Origin: an uncultured Bacteroides sp. | GTDB lineage: Bacteria; Bacteroidota; Bacteroidia; Bacteroidales; Bacteroidaceae | NCBI GenBank assembly: GCA_949296575.1 | Contig: CASFPE010000034.1 | Span: 52,062 to 116,061 of the forward strand | Reading direction: 5' to 3' | DNA: 64,000 nt | Shown here: piece after piece, positions 55,061 through 63,213 of the stretch | How the letters are laid out: the number at the start of each line of letters is the position of its first letter | How positions within the stretch are numbered: position 1 is the stretch's first letter | Position numbers and translations under genes: made by a program | The notes under the pieces: generated by a model | The model's input: the letters and a program-made list of their open reading frames with translations, nothing else | Databases searched by the model: none | Told to the model about the DNA's origin: nothing

Positions 55061-56890
55061 ATGAAAGAATTCTTCAACCTGTTGCGCCGCTTCGTGCGCC
55101 CCTATCGGAAATACTTGGCGCTGACCATCGGATTCAACTTCCTGTCGGCCTTGCTCAACATTTTCTCTTTCTCGCTCATCATCCCCATCCTGCAAATCCT
55201 GTTCAAGATATCCCAGCAGACCTACGAGTTCATGCCGTGGGGCGGGGAAGGCAGCCTGAAGGACATTGCCATCAACAACTTCTACTACTTCGTCACCCAC
55301 CTCATCGGGCAGTTGGGCGAAAGCACCACCCTGCTCGTCCTCGGCCTGTTCCTCGCCGTGATGACCTTCCTAAAGACGGGGTGCTACTTCCTCTCCTCGG
55401 CCATGGTCATCCCCATCCGCACGGGCGTGGTGCGCGACATCCGCAACCAGCTCTACCGCAAAATCCTGTCGCTTCCCCTCGGCTTCTTCTCGGAGGAGCG
55501 CAAAGGCGACATCATCGCCCGCATGAGCGGCGACGTGCAGGAGGTGGAGACCTCCATCATGAGTTCGCTGGACATGCTGTTCAAGAACCCCATCCTCATC
55601 ATCGCCTACTTCGGCACGTTGGTGGCCATCAGCTGGCAGCTCACGCTGTTCACCCTCGTGGTGCTGCCCGTGATGGGCTGGCTCATGGGGACGGTAGGCA
55701 AGAAGCTGAAACGGAAATCGCTCCTCGCCCAAAGCCAATGGAGCGACCTCATGTCGCAAGTGGAAGAAACTCTCGGCGGCCTGCGCATCGTGAAGGCGTT
55801 CAACGCGCAAGGCAAAATGCGCGACCGCTTTGAACGCACCAATGAAGCCTACCGCCGCACCATCAGCCGCGTGAACACCCGCCAGCAACTGGCGCACCCC
55901 ATGAGCGAGTTCCTCGGCACAGTGCTGATTGTCATCGTCCTGTGGTTCGGCGGGACACTCATCCTCCACAACGACTCCACCATCGACGCGCCCACCTTCA
56001 TCTTCTACCTCGTGATGCTGTACAGCCTCATCAACCCCCTCAAGGAGTTCTCAAAGGCCAGCTACAACATCCCCAAGGGCCTTGCCTCAATGGAACGCAT
56101 CGACAAAATACTGCTGGCCGAAAACCACATCAAAGAACCCGCCCGCCCCGTGCCGCTGCCCACGCTGAAGGAGAAGATTGAATACCGCGACGTGTCGTTC
56201 AAGTACCAGAACACGTGGGTGCTGCGCCACATCAACCTCACAATAGAAAAGGGAAAGACCGTGGCGCTCGTCGGCCAGTCCGGCTCCGGGAAATCCACGC
56301 TCGTTGACCTCCTGCCCCGCTATTACGATGTGCAGGAAGGTGCTGTCCTCATTGATGGGGTGAACGTGAAGGACATCTCCCTGCAAGGCTTGCGGAGCCT
56401 GATGGGGAATGTGAACCAGGAAGCCATCCTGTTCAACGACACGTTCTTCAACAACATTGCTTTCGGCGTAGAGAACGCCACGATGGAGCAAGTGGTTGAA
56501 GCCGCCAAGATAGCCAACGCCCACGACTTCATCATGGCCAGCGAGAAGGGCTACGACACCATGATCGGCGACCGGGGCGGCAAACTGTCCGGCGGGCAAC
56601 GCCAACGGGTGAGCATCGCCCGCGCCATCCTGAAGAACCCGCCCATCCTGATTCTGGACGAGGCGACCTCCGCCCTCGACACGGAATCGGAAAAGATGGT
56701 GCAAGAGGCACTGGAAAACCTGATGAAGAACCGCACCACCATCGCTATTGCCCACCGCCTGTCCACTATCCGCAATGCTGATGAAATCTGCGTGCTGCAC
56801 GAAGGACGCATCGTGGAACGCGGCCGCCATGAGGAACTTCTTGCCCTCAACGGCTACTACAAACGCTTGTGCGACATGCAGCAGGTATGA
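55061..56890 (+). CDS. ABC exporter, fused permease and ATPase (MsbA-like)
   Basis: 609 residues from ATG 55061 (MKEFFNLLRRFVRPYRKYLA). Six membrane helices within about 15-330, then the nucleotide-binding domain with ALVGQSGSGKSTLVDLLPRY, signature LSGGQRQRVSIARAIL, Walker B PILILDEATSALD and switch His in IAIAHRLSTI. The half-transporter works as a homodimer. MsbA-type enzymes flip lipid A or other lipids, but drugs and peptides are alternatives. An upstream reading frame through the repeat is not protein-like. It ends at a terminator facing secG. Confidence 0.92.
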   Translation: MKEFFNLLRRFVRPYRKYLALTIGFNFLSALLNIFSFSLIIPILQILFKISQQTYEFMPWGGEGSLKDIAINNFYYFVTHLIGQLGESTTLLVLGLFLAVMTFLKTGCYFLSSAMVIPIRTGVVRDIRNQLYRKILSLPLGFFSEERKGDIIARMSGDVQEVETSIMSSLDMLFKNPILIIAYFGTLVAISWQLTLFTLVVLPVMGWLMGTVGKKLKRKSLLAQSQWSDLMSQVEETLGGLRIVKAFNAQGKMRDRFERTNEAYRRTISRVNTRQQLAHPMSEFLGTVLIVIVLWFGGTLILHNDSTIDAPTFIFYLVMLYSLINPLKEFSKASYNIPKGLASMERIDKILLAENHIKEPARPVPLPTLKEKIEYRDVSFKYQNTWVLRHINLTIEKGKTVALVGQSGSGKSTLVDLLPRYYDVQEGAVLIDGVNVKDISLQGLRSLMGNVNQEAILFNDTFFNNIAFGVENATMEQVVEAAKIANAHDFIMASEKGYDTMIGDRGGKLSGGQRQRVSIARAILKNPPILILDEATSALDTESEKMVQEALENLMKNRTTIAIAHRLSTIRNADEICVLHEGRIVERGRHEELLALNGYYKRLCDMQQV

Positions 56891-56924
56891 ATCCTTCGGG
56901 AGAAGCAGGCGAAAAGGCAAAAAA

Positions 56925-56955
56925 ATAGCGCAAAGCTTTTGAAACTTTGCGCTAT
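56925..56955. terminator. Bidirectional terminator between the exporter and secG
   Basis: ATAGCGCAAAG / CTTTGCGCTAT, 11 bp, 9-nt loop, with A-run on the left and CCTTT on the right. Confidence 0.85.
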
Positions 56956-56975
56956 CCTTTCCACGTAATTCCTTT

Positions 56976-57371
56976 TTATTGAGCCGGCGTGTCCGGAGTC
57001 TCTGCTGCCGGAGCATTTTGTTGAGGCTCGGCATCAGGTGCTTGAGCCGCATCCGTCTCAGGAACAGCAAATCCAGCAGGAGGCGTCAACGGACTTTCCT
57101 TCGTTTCCTCCACAGCACGTTGTTCCATTACCGATGTCTCTTGCACAGCCTCTGGCAATGCATAGGCAGAAGCGATGCTCACCACCACCATAAAAGCAGC
57201 CAATCCCCATGTCGTCTTTTCAAGCACATCGGTCGTTTTGCGCACTCCCATGATCTGGTTAGAAGATGCAAAACTGGAAGCCAAGCCTCCTCCCTTCGAG
57301 TTTTGAATCAAGACAATAAAACACATCAGCACGGCTGCTATTACCATTAAGATAACCAATAATAAATACAT
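56976..57371 (-). CDS. secG: Preprotein translocase subunit SecG
   Basis: 131 residues: two membrane helices (YLLLVILMVIAAVLMCFIVL and TTWGLAAFMVVVSIASAY) around the conserved LIQNSKGGGLASSFASSNQI loop, then an acidic Pro/Ala/Glu-rich tail of about 55 residues. The tail is a Bacteroidota-type extension. Part of SecYEG. It starts 5 bp after the TPR-like gene. Confidence 0.93.
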   Translation of the reverse strand: MYLLLVILMVIAAVLMCFIVLIQNSKGGGLASSFASSNQIMGVRKTTDVLEKTTWGLAAFMVVVSIASAYALPEAVQETSVMEQRAVEETKESPLTPPAGFAVPETDAAQAPDAEPQQNAPAAETPDTPAQ

Positions 57372-57375
57372 TTTG

Positions 57376-58128
57376 TTATTCCGATTTAGCGTTAATAATC
57401 AATTTCTCCAAAAATCTGATTTGGTCTGCAAAGTAAGCGTTTTTTTTTGGATATTTCAAACTTAACTTTTTAATTATTTCAAGAGCCTTCGAATATCGCT
57501 TCTGTTTGACGTAGATTTTCGCCAATGTCTCTGTAAAAAAGTTCTCATCATCCACTTCGCCAAACTTTTCATCCAAGCTTGAAGGCAACGAAGCATCACT
57601 CTCCATATCATGAGCATCGCCTTGCTCCCAAAGCAGGCGTACCCCTTCCGATGCATCCTTCTCAAGGAAATGGTCAATCAGCTCTTGCCCTTTCATTTTA
57701 AGCATCTCTCCTTCCACTGCATCTTCCTCACGCAAAAGGTAAGGAGTATAATCCACGGAAATGTCCATAAGCCCGGGTGAAATGGTTTCATCCGCATGCG
57801 TTTCCAAGAATGCATCAATAAGATCCAACGTTCTGTCCAAAGAATGCCTTCCTTCCCCAATGTCCCCACTTTGTTTCTCTATCGGGAAATCCGCAATGCC
57901 TTCCACTATGCCGAAAAGCATCTCCCGGTCGCCAGCATGAAGTGCCGCTTTCCTTAATTCTTCTCCAAAAGCAGCATCATGGAGCAGGTACAAACACTTC
58001 ACATAAAGCAATCGGGCAGTCTGGAAATAAGGGTACCGAGCCACCAAGTTCCGCAACTCATAAAGAGCCTCCCTATCCAAACGGGAAGGATCGGCCATCA
58101 GCATCATCAATACGTCAGGCATCATCAT
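57376..58128 (-). CDS. Helical-repeat (TPR-like) protein
   Basis: 250 residues, mainly alpha-helical. N-terminal LYELRNLVARYPYFQTARLL resembles the conserved start of a Bacteroidota family; C-terminal ENFFTETLAKIYVKQKRYSK and ALEIIKKLSLKYPKKNAYFA form a clear TPR. No signal peptide. It lies directly after lptE (adjacent stop and start) and before secG; a link to envelope assembly is inferred from that. Confidence 0.75.
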   Translation of the reverse strand: MMMPDVLMMLMADPSRLDREALYELRNLVARYPYFQTARLLYVKCLYLLHDAAFGEELRKAALHAGDREMLFGIVEGIADFPIEKQSGDIGEGRHSLDRTLDLIDAFLETHADETISPGLMDISVDYTPYLLREEDAVEGEMLKMKGQELIDHFLEKDASEGVRLLWEQGDAHDMESDASLPSSLDEKFGEVDDENFFTETLAKIYVKQKRYSKALEIIKKLSLKYPKKNAYFADQIRFLEKLIINAKSE

Positions 58129-58650
58129 CTACCAATTTGCAACAGTCGCATTGAATATTTGATCCACAATTTCGTCTACAATCTCGTCTATCAACCCGTC
58201 TTGAACGGTATTGAGGGGCAACGATGAGTCATAATTCCTGAATGCCGAGAATTGCCTTTCAAAATCTTCTGCATGATTGGTGTTATTCGTGAAACGGACA
58301 TTCACCGTCACTTTCAGTTGCGTTTCAGAAGAAAAGCCGTCCGCTTTCACCGACTGGTTCAACTGGTCGTAACCGGTAATTTCACCAGAAACGACCAAAT
58401 CTCCTCCCCTCGGCACAAGGCTCAGCCGTGTCTGCGTCATGTAAATAGTCTGCAATTCATCATTAAACACCGTTCCCAAAGGCGCATATACATAAGCCGA
58501 CTTTATCGGGAAAGTCTCCACCGTGATTGTTTTTACCTTATCATAATCAATAGATGCCCCATTGAATTTATACGAAATGGTGCATGAAACAGCTACTATC
58601 AATAATAACGAAAAAACGAAAGCCGCCCGCAATCTGCTATTCCAACCCAT
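58129..58650 (-). CDS. lptE: LptE family LPS-assembly lipoprotein
   Basis: 173 residues. Lipoprotein signal (AFVFSLLLIVAVSC), then TISYKFNGASIDYDKVKTIT and a beta-sheet domain ending LPLNTVQDGLIDEIVDEIVD. In Bacteroidota this family plugs LptD at the outer membrane for LPS transport. It overlaps the sigma-54 gene by 14 bp. Confidence 0.85.
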   Translation of the reverse strand: MGWNSRLRAAFVFSLLLIVAVSCTISYKFNGASIDYDKVKTITVETFPIKSAYVYAPLGTVFNDELQTIYMTQTRLSLVPRGGDLVVSGEITGYDQLNQSVKADGFSSETQLKVTVNVRFTNNTNHAEDFERQFSAFRNYDSSLPLNTVQDGLIDEIVDEIVDQIFNATVANW

Positions 58651-59866
58651 ATTCTTTGATTTTTCTATATAACGTCCGTTCCGATATGTTTAAGTCCTTA
58701 GCCGCATTCTTCCGCCTGCCATGATGCTTTTCCAATGCTTTCCGTATCATTTCCTTTTCCACCTCGTCCAACGACAAAGATTCTTCTACATATTCAGCAG
58801 AATCAGGCACTTCATTCGTCTCTTTGCCCAGTTTTGCTGGAATGTCAATAGTGGTAGGCATCTCATTGGGTTCCACAAATCCCTTGTGTTGGGGGAAATA
58901 AGTCACTGATGGCGCATCGTTTTTCATGCCCCGTTCCTCCATGATGCCATGCACTAACTTTTTCAACTCGGTCACATCCTGACGCATGTCAAAAAGGACT
59001 TGGTAAAGAATCTCCCGCTCACTGCCAAACGTTTTGTCCGCTTTGTTCCCATATAAGGCCGGCAAACGTTGGACGTTCTGTTCCGGCAAATAGTTCCGAA
59101 GTATTCCCGGCGTGATTTCCCGATTGGTCTCTATGATGGAAATCTGCTCCGTAATGTTCTTCAACTGCCGTATGTTTCCCGGCCAAGCGTATCCTGTCAA
59201 AAGTTTCTTGGCGTCTTCCGTCAACTGAATGGCCGGCATGCGGTACTTCTCTGCAAAATCAGAAGCAAATTTCCTGAACAGCAGCACAACGTCGTCTGCC
59301 CTCTCGCGCAATGGCGGGATTTTGACAGGGACTGTATTCAACCGATAAAACAAGTCTTCACGGAAACGCCCGTCCGCAATGGCAGCAGCAAGGTTCACAT
59401 TCGTGGCTGCCACAATACGGACATCTGTCTTCAATACCTTTGATGAACCGACTTTGATGAATTCTCCCGATTCCAGCACCCGCAGCAGCCGCGCTTGCGT
59501 CGACAAAGGCAGTTCTCCCACCTCGTCCAAAAAGATGGTTCCCCCGTCTGCTTCGCCAAAATACCCTTTACGGTCGCTCACTGCGCCGGTAAAGGCTCCT
59601 TTTTCATGCCCGAACAGTTCCGAATCAATCGTCCCTTCCGGGATAGCGCCGCAGTTCACCGCAATATACTGCCCGTGCTTGCGGCGGCTGTATTGATGGA
59701 TGATTTGAGGGAAACTCTCCTTCCCCACGCCGCTCTCGCCGGTGATCAGCACCGACAAGTCCGTAGGCGCCACTTGGATGGCGATGTCTATCGCGCGGTT
59801 CAATGCCTCCGTATTGCCGATAATGCCGAACCGCTGCTTCACTTGTTGAACTTCCGCGTTATTCAT
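58637..59866 (-). CDS. Sigma-54 interaction domain transcriptional activator
   Basis: 409 residues from ATG 59866; the longer frame to 59983 precedes the promoter. AAA+ domain: GESGVGKE at 43-50, GAFTGA at 90-95 (binds sigma-54), GGTIFLDEVGELPLSTQARL (Walker B) and RLNTVPVKIPPLRERADDV (sensor). C-terminal Fis-type HTH with KNAAKDLNISERTLYRKIKE. There is no N-terminal receiver or sensor domain, so control is by other means. It heads the lptE-TPR-secG unit. Confidence 0.93.
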   Translation of the reverse strand: MNNAEVQQVKQRFGIIGNTEALNRAIDIAIQVAPTDLSVLITGESGVGKESFPQIIHQYSRRKHGQYIAVNCGAIPEGTIDSELFGHEKGAFTGAVSDRKGYFGEADGGTIFLDEVGELPLSTQARLLRVLESGEFIKVGSSKVLKTDVRIVAATNVNLAAAIADGRFREDLFYRLNTVPVKIPPLRERADDVVLLFRKFASDFAEKYRMPAIQLTEDAKKLLTGYAWPGNIRQLKNITEQISIIETNREITPGILRNYLPEQNVQRLPALYGNKADKTFGSEREILYQVLFDMRQDVTELKKLVHGIMEERGMKNDAPSVTYFPQHKGFVEPNEMPTTIDIPAKLGKETNEVPDSAEYVEESLSLDEVEKEMIRKALEKHHGRRKNAAKDLNISERTLYRKIKEYGLE

Positions 59867-59885
59867 TATGAAATGTTTAGCTTGG

Positions 59886-59915
59886 CAAAAATACAACAAA
59901 TACGCGGAAAACAAA
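59886..59915 (-). promoter_or_regulatory. Promoter of the sigma-54 activator operon
   Basis: Minus strand: TTTG at 59912-59915, 18-bp spacer, TATTTTTG at 59886-59893, 19 bp before the ATG. Confidence 0.6.
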
Positions 59916-59978
59916 AATGCCGCATCACAAATCGTTTCCGCCCGTCGCCAAAAGAACGGGATTGGACGCGGATTCTGA

Positions 59979-60165
59979 AGCAAAACAACCTTCCAACGTT
60001 TAGGCTGAAACCTTGGAACGTTTGAGCCAATACATTGGAAGGTTTTTCAAACACGATTACTAATCGTGCAGAGAAAAGTTCATAGAAGTTTTTCAAAATC
60101 CTTCCATGGTTTTGCATGAAACCTTGGAAGGTTTTTAAAAAACCTTTGGGAGGATTGCGGGAAGC
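59979..60165. repeat. Array E: CCTTGGAAGG and CGATTACTAATCG words
   Basis: 60094-60158 is the reverse complement of array C's core. 60053-60069 repeats array D's palindromic word with one change. Four more CCTTGGAA/TTCCAACG-type words lie at 59990-60050. It begins about 10 bases past the ino1 stop and fills nearly the whole gap to the sigma-54 promoter. Non-coding. Confidence 0.8.
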
Positions 60166-60169
60166 CCTC

Positions 60170-61477
60170 TTAATCCATCTCCTCGTCGGCCTCGTAACCG
60201 CCCATCTCACGAAGGGCATTCTTCAGCATGACGTACTGCTGGAACAGGTGGTTGACAGGTATCTCTCCCTTCGTATAATCGTGCATCGGGCTTTTCAGGA
60301 AGAAACTCAAGAACCGCTGAATGCCGTAACGGCCTGCACGTGCCGCCAAATCGCTCAGCAACACCAAGTCAAGCACCAACGGCGCCGCCAATATGGAGTC
60401 CCTGCACAGGAAGTCTATCTTGATTTGCATGGGATAACCCATCCATCCGAATATGTCGATGTTGTCCCACCCTTCCTTGTTGTCGTTGCGGGGAGGATAA
60501 TAGTTGATGCGGACTTTATGATAATAGCCCGTGTACAAGTCCGGCTGGTTCTCAGGCACAAGGATTGACTCCAACGTTGACAACTTGCTGACTTCCTTCG
60601 TATGGAAATTGGCAGGCTCATCCAACACAAGCCCGTCACGGTTTCCCAATATATTCGTAGAGAACCATCCCGACAACCCCAAACAGCGCGTGCCTATAAT
60701 AGGGGCAAAGCCTGATTTCACCAATGTTTGCCCTGTCTTGAAATCTTTTCCGGCAATAGGCAAGCGCATTTTCTCGGCCAGTTCCCACATGGCCGGGATG
60801 TCCACCGTCGTGTTAGGCGCGCCCATGATGAAAGGCGCACCTTCCGACAAAGCTGCATACGCATAGCACATCGAAGGGGCAATGTGTTTCCGGTCATCTT
60901 CCCTCATCGCCCGTTCCAAAGCCTGCAACGAGCCATGCACTTTCTCATCCACAGGAACATAGATTTCAGTAGAAGCTGCCCAAATAACGACGACACGTTC
61001 ACATCCATGGGATGCTTTGAACTGACGGATATCTTCCCTGATTTGCTCCACCATTTCCCAACGGTCCTTGCATGCTTTCACGTTGGTTCCATCCAAGCGG
61101 CTTGCGTAATCATGGTCGAAAGCTGCCTTCATGGCCACTATCTTCTCTAATTCGTCTTTCACAGGAAGAATGTCTTTTGCCTTCAGCACCTCGCAATTGA
61201 CTGCCGCTTCAAACGCATTGACCGGATACACGTCCCATGCGCCGAACACCAAATCATTCAAATCAGCCAACGGGGCAATCTCCCCGTAATGCTTATATTG
61301 CTTGTCCTTTCCACGCCCTACGCGTATCTTGTCGTATTGCGTCATCGACCCGACAGGTTTGGCAAGCCCTTTGCGGACCATCAGCACCCCTGTCATAAAG
61401 GTAGAAGTAACCGCTCCTAACCCTACGCAAAGCACACCCAGTTTCCCGGTTGCCGGCTTAACATTTACTTTTTCCAT
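60170..61477 (-). CDS. ino1: Myo-inositol-1-phosphate synthase
   Basis: 435 residues. It converts glucose-6-phosphate to inositol-3-phosphate with NAD. Motifs: LGVLCVGLGAVTSTFMTGVL (NAD Rossmann loop), VVIWAASTEIYVPV, NTTVDIPAMWELAEKM, IAGKDFKTGQTLVKSGFAP (catalytic Lys) and LGLSGWFSTNILGNRDGL. In Bacteroides this enzyme opens inositol-lipid synthesis. Last gene of the four-gene cluster, 38 bp after the HAD gene. Confidence 0.94.
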   Translation of the reverse strand: MEKVNVKPATGKLGVLCVGLGAVTSTFMTGVLMVRKGLAKPVGSMTQYDKIRVGRGKDKQYKHYGEIAPLADLNDLVFGAWDVYPVNAFEAAVNCEVLKAKDILPVKDELEKIVAMKAAFDHDYASRLDGTNVKACKDRWEMVEQIREDIRQFKASHGCERVVVIWAASTEIYVPVDEKVHGSLQALERAMREDDRKHIAPSMCYAYAALSEGAPFIMGAPNTTVDIPAMWELAEKMRLPIAGKDFKTGQTLVKSGFAPIIGTRCLGLSGWFSTNILGNRDGLVLDEPANFHTKEVSKLSTLESILVPENQPDLYTGYYHKVRINYYPPRNDNKEGWDNIDIFGWMGYPMQIKIDFLCRDSILAAPLVLDLVLLSDLAARAGRYGIQRFLSFFLKSPMHDYTKGEIPVNHLFQQYVMLKNALREMGGYEADEEMD

Positions 61478-61515
61478 TTCTATTTCTATCTTTCGAACAA
61501 AACACTTATTTAACT

Positions 61516-62232
61516 CTATCCTATGACTCCAGGCAATTGCTCTATGCTGGAAATGACCACGTCAGGCAACGAGTCGTCCGTTTGTTCGTCCCAACCGATG
61601 CCTCGCAGCCATATCGTCTTGCATCCTAACTGCTTAGCCGGCACCATGTCTTTCGAGAATGAATCGCCGACTACCGCTATATTCCCCGGCAAGCAAGCCA
61701 ATGCCTCCACGCCCAACTGATAAATAGCTGGGTCTGGCTTCCTGACTCCGACAACTGCCGACTCTATCACTTTTTCAAAAAAGCAAAGTAAGCCAAAATC
61801 GCTAAGGATTGTTTCAATATTCCCGTAAAAGTTTGAAACAAGTACTAATTTATGTTGCGAACACAACCTTTCAACCACCAAACGTGACTTCTGGAGCATG
61901 CTGCACGCATACGCATAAGCAGCATCTGCAATCCGTTCAGGAAAGTCCTTTGCTGAAGCAGCATCCCAAAAACCATGCGCCAGCAAATAGGAAGCCTGAA
62001 GCCTTGTTTTCATTCGCAAAACATCATAAAGGCCATCGCCATGCTTGATGAGAGGCTTTAGGGCCAAAGCCCTTTCCCCATATACATAAGCCTCCTTGAA
62101 TGCTTCTTTGCACACTGGGACATGGCACTCTTGATACTTCTCCCACAAGAGTTCAGACCAATGCCGGCCATTGGTATCGAGAGTACCGCCAAAATCGAAT
62201 ATAATTCCTTGTATATCAAATAACCTATTCAT
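61516..62232 (-). CDS. HAD family phosphatase
   Basis: 238 residues. Motif I DFGGTLDTNG (Asp13 nucleophile; the +2 acid is Gly15, as in YihX-like HAD phosphatases), motif II LVLVSNFYGN, motif III Lys in VVGVRKPDPAIY, motif IV VVGDSFSKDMVPAKQLG. The helical cap is between motifs I and II. In the inositol-lipid cluster it is a good candidate for the inositol- or lipid-phosphate phosphatase step; that is inference from position. Confidence 0.85.
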   Translation of the reverse strand: MNRLFDIQGIIFDFGGTLDTNGRHWSELLWEKYQECHVPVCKEAFKEAYVYGERALALKPLIKHGDGLYDVLRMKTRLQASYLLAHGFWDAASAKDFPERIADAAYAYACSMLQKSRLVVERLCSQHKLVLVSNFYGNIETILSDFGLLCFFEKVIESAVVGVRKPDPAIYQLGVEALACLPGNIAVVGDSFSKDMVPAKQLGCKTIWLRGIGWDEQTDDSLPDVVISSIEQLPGVIG

Positions 62233-62256
62233 GCTATTCTTATCATGACAGAATAT

Positions 62257-63213
62257 TCATTCCCTATCTTCACAATTCCGAACCAACTGGTCATGCAGCA
62301 TAAAAGAAAATTTCTCATGCCGATGACGCATGTAAAAAAACAATATATTCATCACCGTTATTTCAAACACGAAATAAAGCCATGGCATCCCCGCCAAAAG
62401 CAATGCAAAAAGAGCCATCGAACGGGTATTGAAAGTCAGGATATTGGCATATTTCATCAAAGGCTTGCTCAGTTCGCGGAAACGCGCCCGGAAAGAATCC
62501 GGCACAGCATCCCCGTATCTCTCCTTCACCAATAGCATTAAACGTTGGAAGTTCGGAGTCATCGACTCTTGCAAACGCGTATAATTGCCATAAAAATACA
62601 ACCACAGCTTCCACCAAAAATGATGTTTCCACGGGGTAGCATGAAACATGGCGCGCTGTTGCCTGAAAGTATCCAACTCACTGCCGTCTTTCCCTTTCAA
62701 GAAGTACAAATGGATATTGCGGTAATAATCGGCCAAGGAACATTGCCGGCTATGGCAGATGAAACCAGCAAAAGCTGCCATCAGCCAAACAGCCAATATC
62801 TGCCACCGTTCGCCCTCCCAATCATGCGCCATCGTAAAGCGAAGGCAAATGAAAAAGTAAATGGAGAAGAACCACAAATCGCCGGCAAAACCATCCAACA
62901 AACGTCCCCATAAAGTTTTCTTTCCTGTCATCCGCGCCAACTGGCCATCCGCGCTGTCATACACATTCGCCCACACCAGCAATAGAATGCCAATCAAATT
63001 CAACCACCAAGCATCGAAATAGAAAAACACCCCGGAAGCCACACCGATGATGATAGAAAGAATCGTGACAATGTTAGGATGAACGCCCCTGCGCTCGAAC
63101 CACAACGCACAACGATATCCCAAAGGGCGATAAAAATAAATATCTATCGGTTCTTCCGTATCCAACGATTTCAAAGAAGCTTCCACACCTTTACGAAAGG
63201 ATTCTTTATTCAT
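62257..63213 (-). CDS. CDP-alcohol phosphatidyltransferase family protein (inositol lipid synthase candidate)
   Basis: 318 residues with membrane helices at about 48-66, 70-88 and several after 115. CDP-AP motif: Asp86-SA-Asp89-Gly90-QL-Ala-Arg-x8-Gly103-RLL-Asp107-GFAG-Asp112. The last Asp is one residue later than in the textbook D-x2-D-G-x2-A-R-x8-G-x3-D-x3-D. It would transfer the phospho-lipid from CDP-diacylglycerol or a CDP-ceramide-like donor to inositol phosphate. The C-terminal 150 residues are an extra domain. Overlaps the ATP-grasp gene by 4 bp. Confidence 0.88.
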   Translation of the reverse strand: MNKESFRKGVEASLKSLDTEEPIDIYFYRPLGYRCALWFERRGVHPNIVTILSIIIGVASGVFFYFDAWWLNLIGILLLVWANVYDSADGQLARMTGKKTLWGRLLDGFAGDLWFFSIYFFICLRFTMAHDWEGERWQILAVWLMAAFAGFICHSRQCSLADYYRNIHLYFLKGKDGSELDTFRQQRAMFHATPWKHHFWWKLWLYFYGNYTRLQESMTPNFQRLMLLVKERYGDAVPDSFRARFRELSKPLMKYANILTFNTRSMALFALLLAGMPWLYFVFEITVMNILFFYMRHRHEKFSFMLHDQLVRNCEDRE

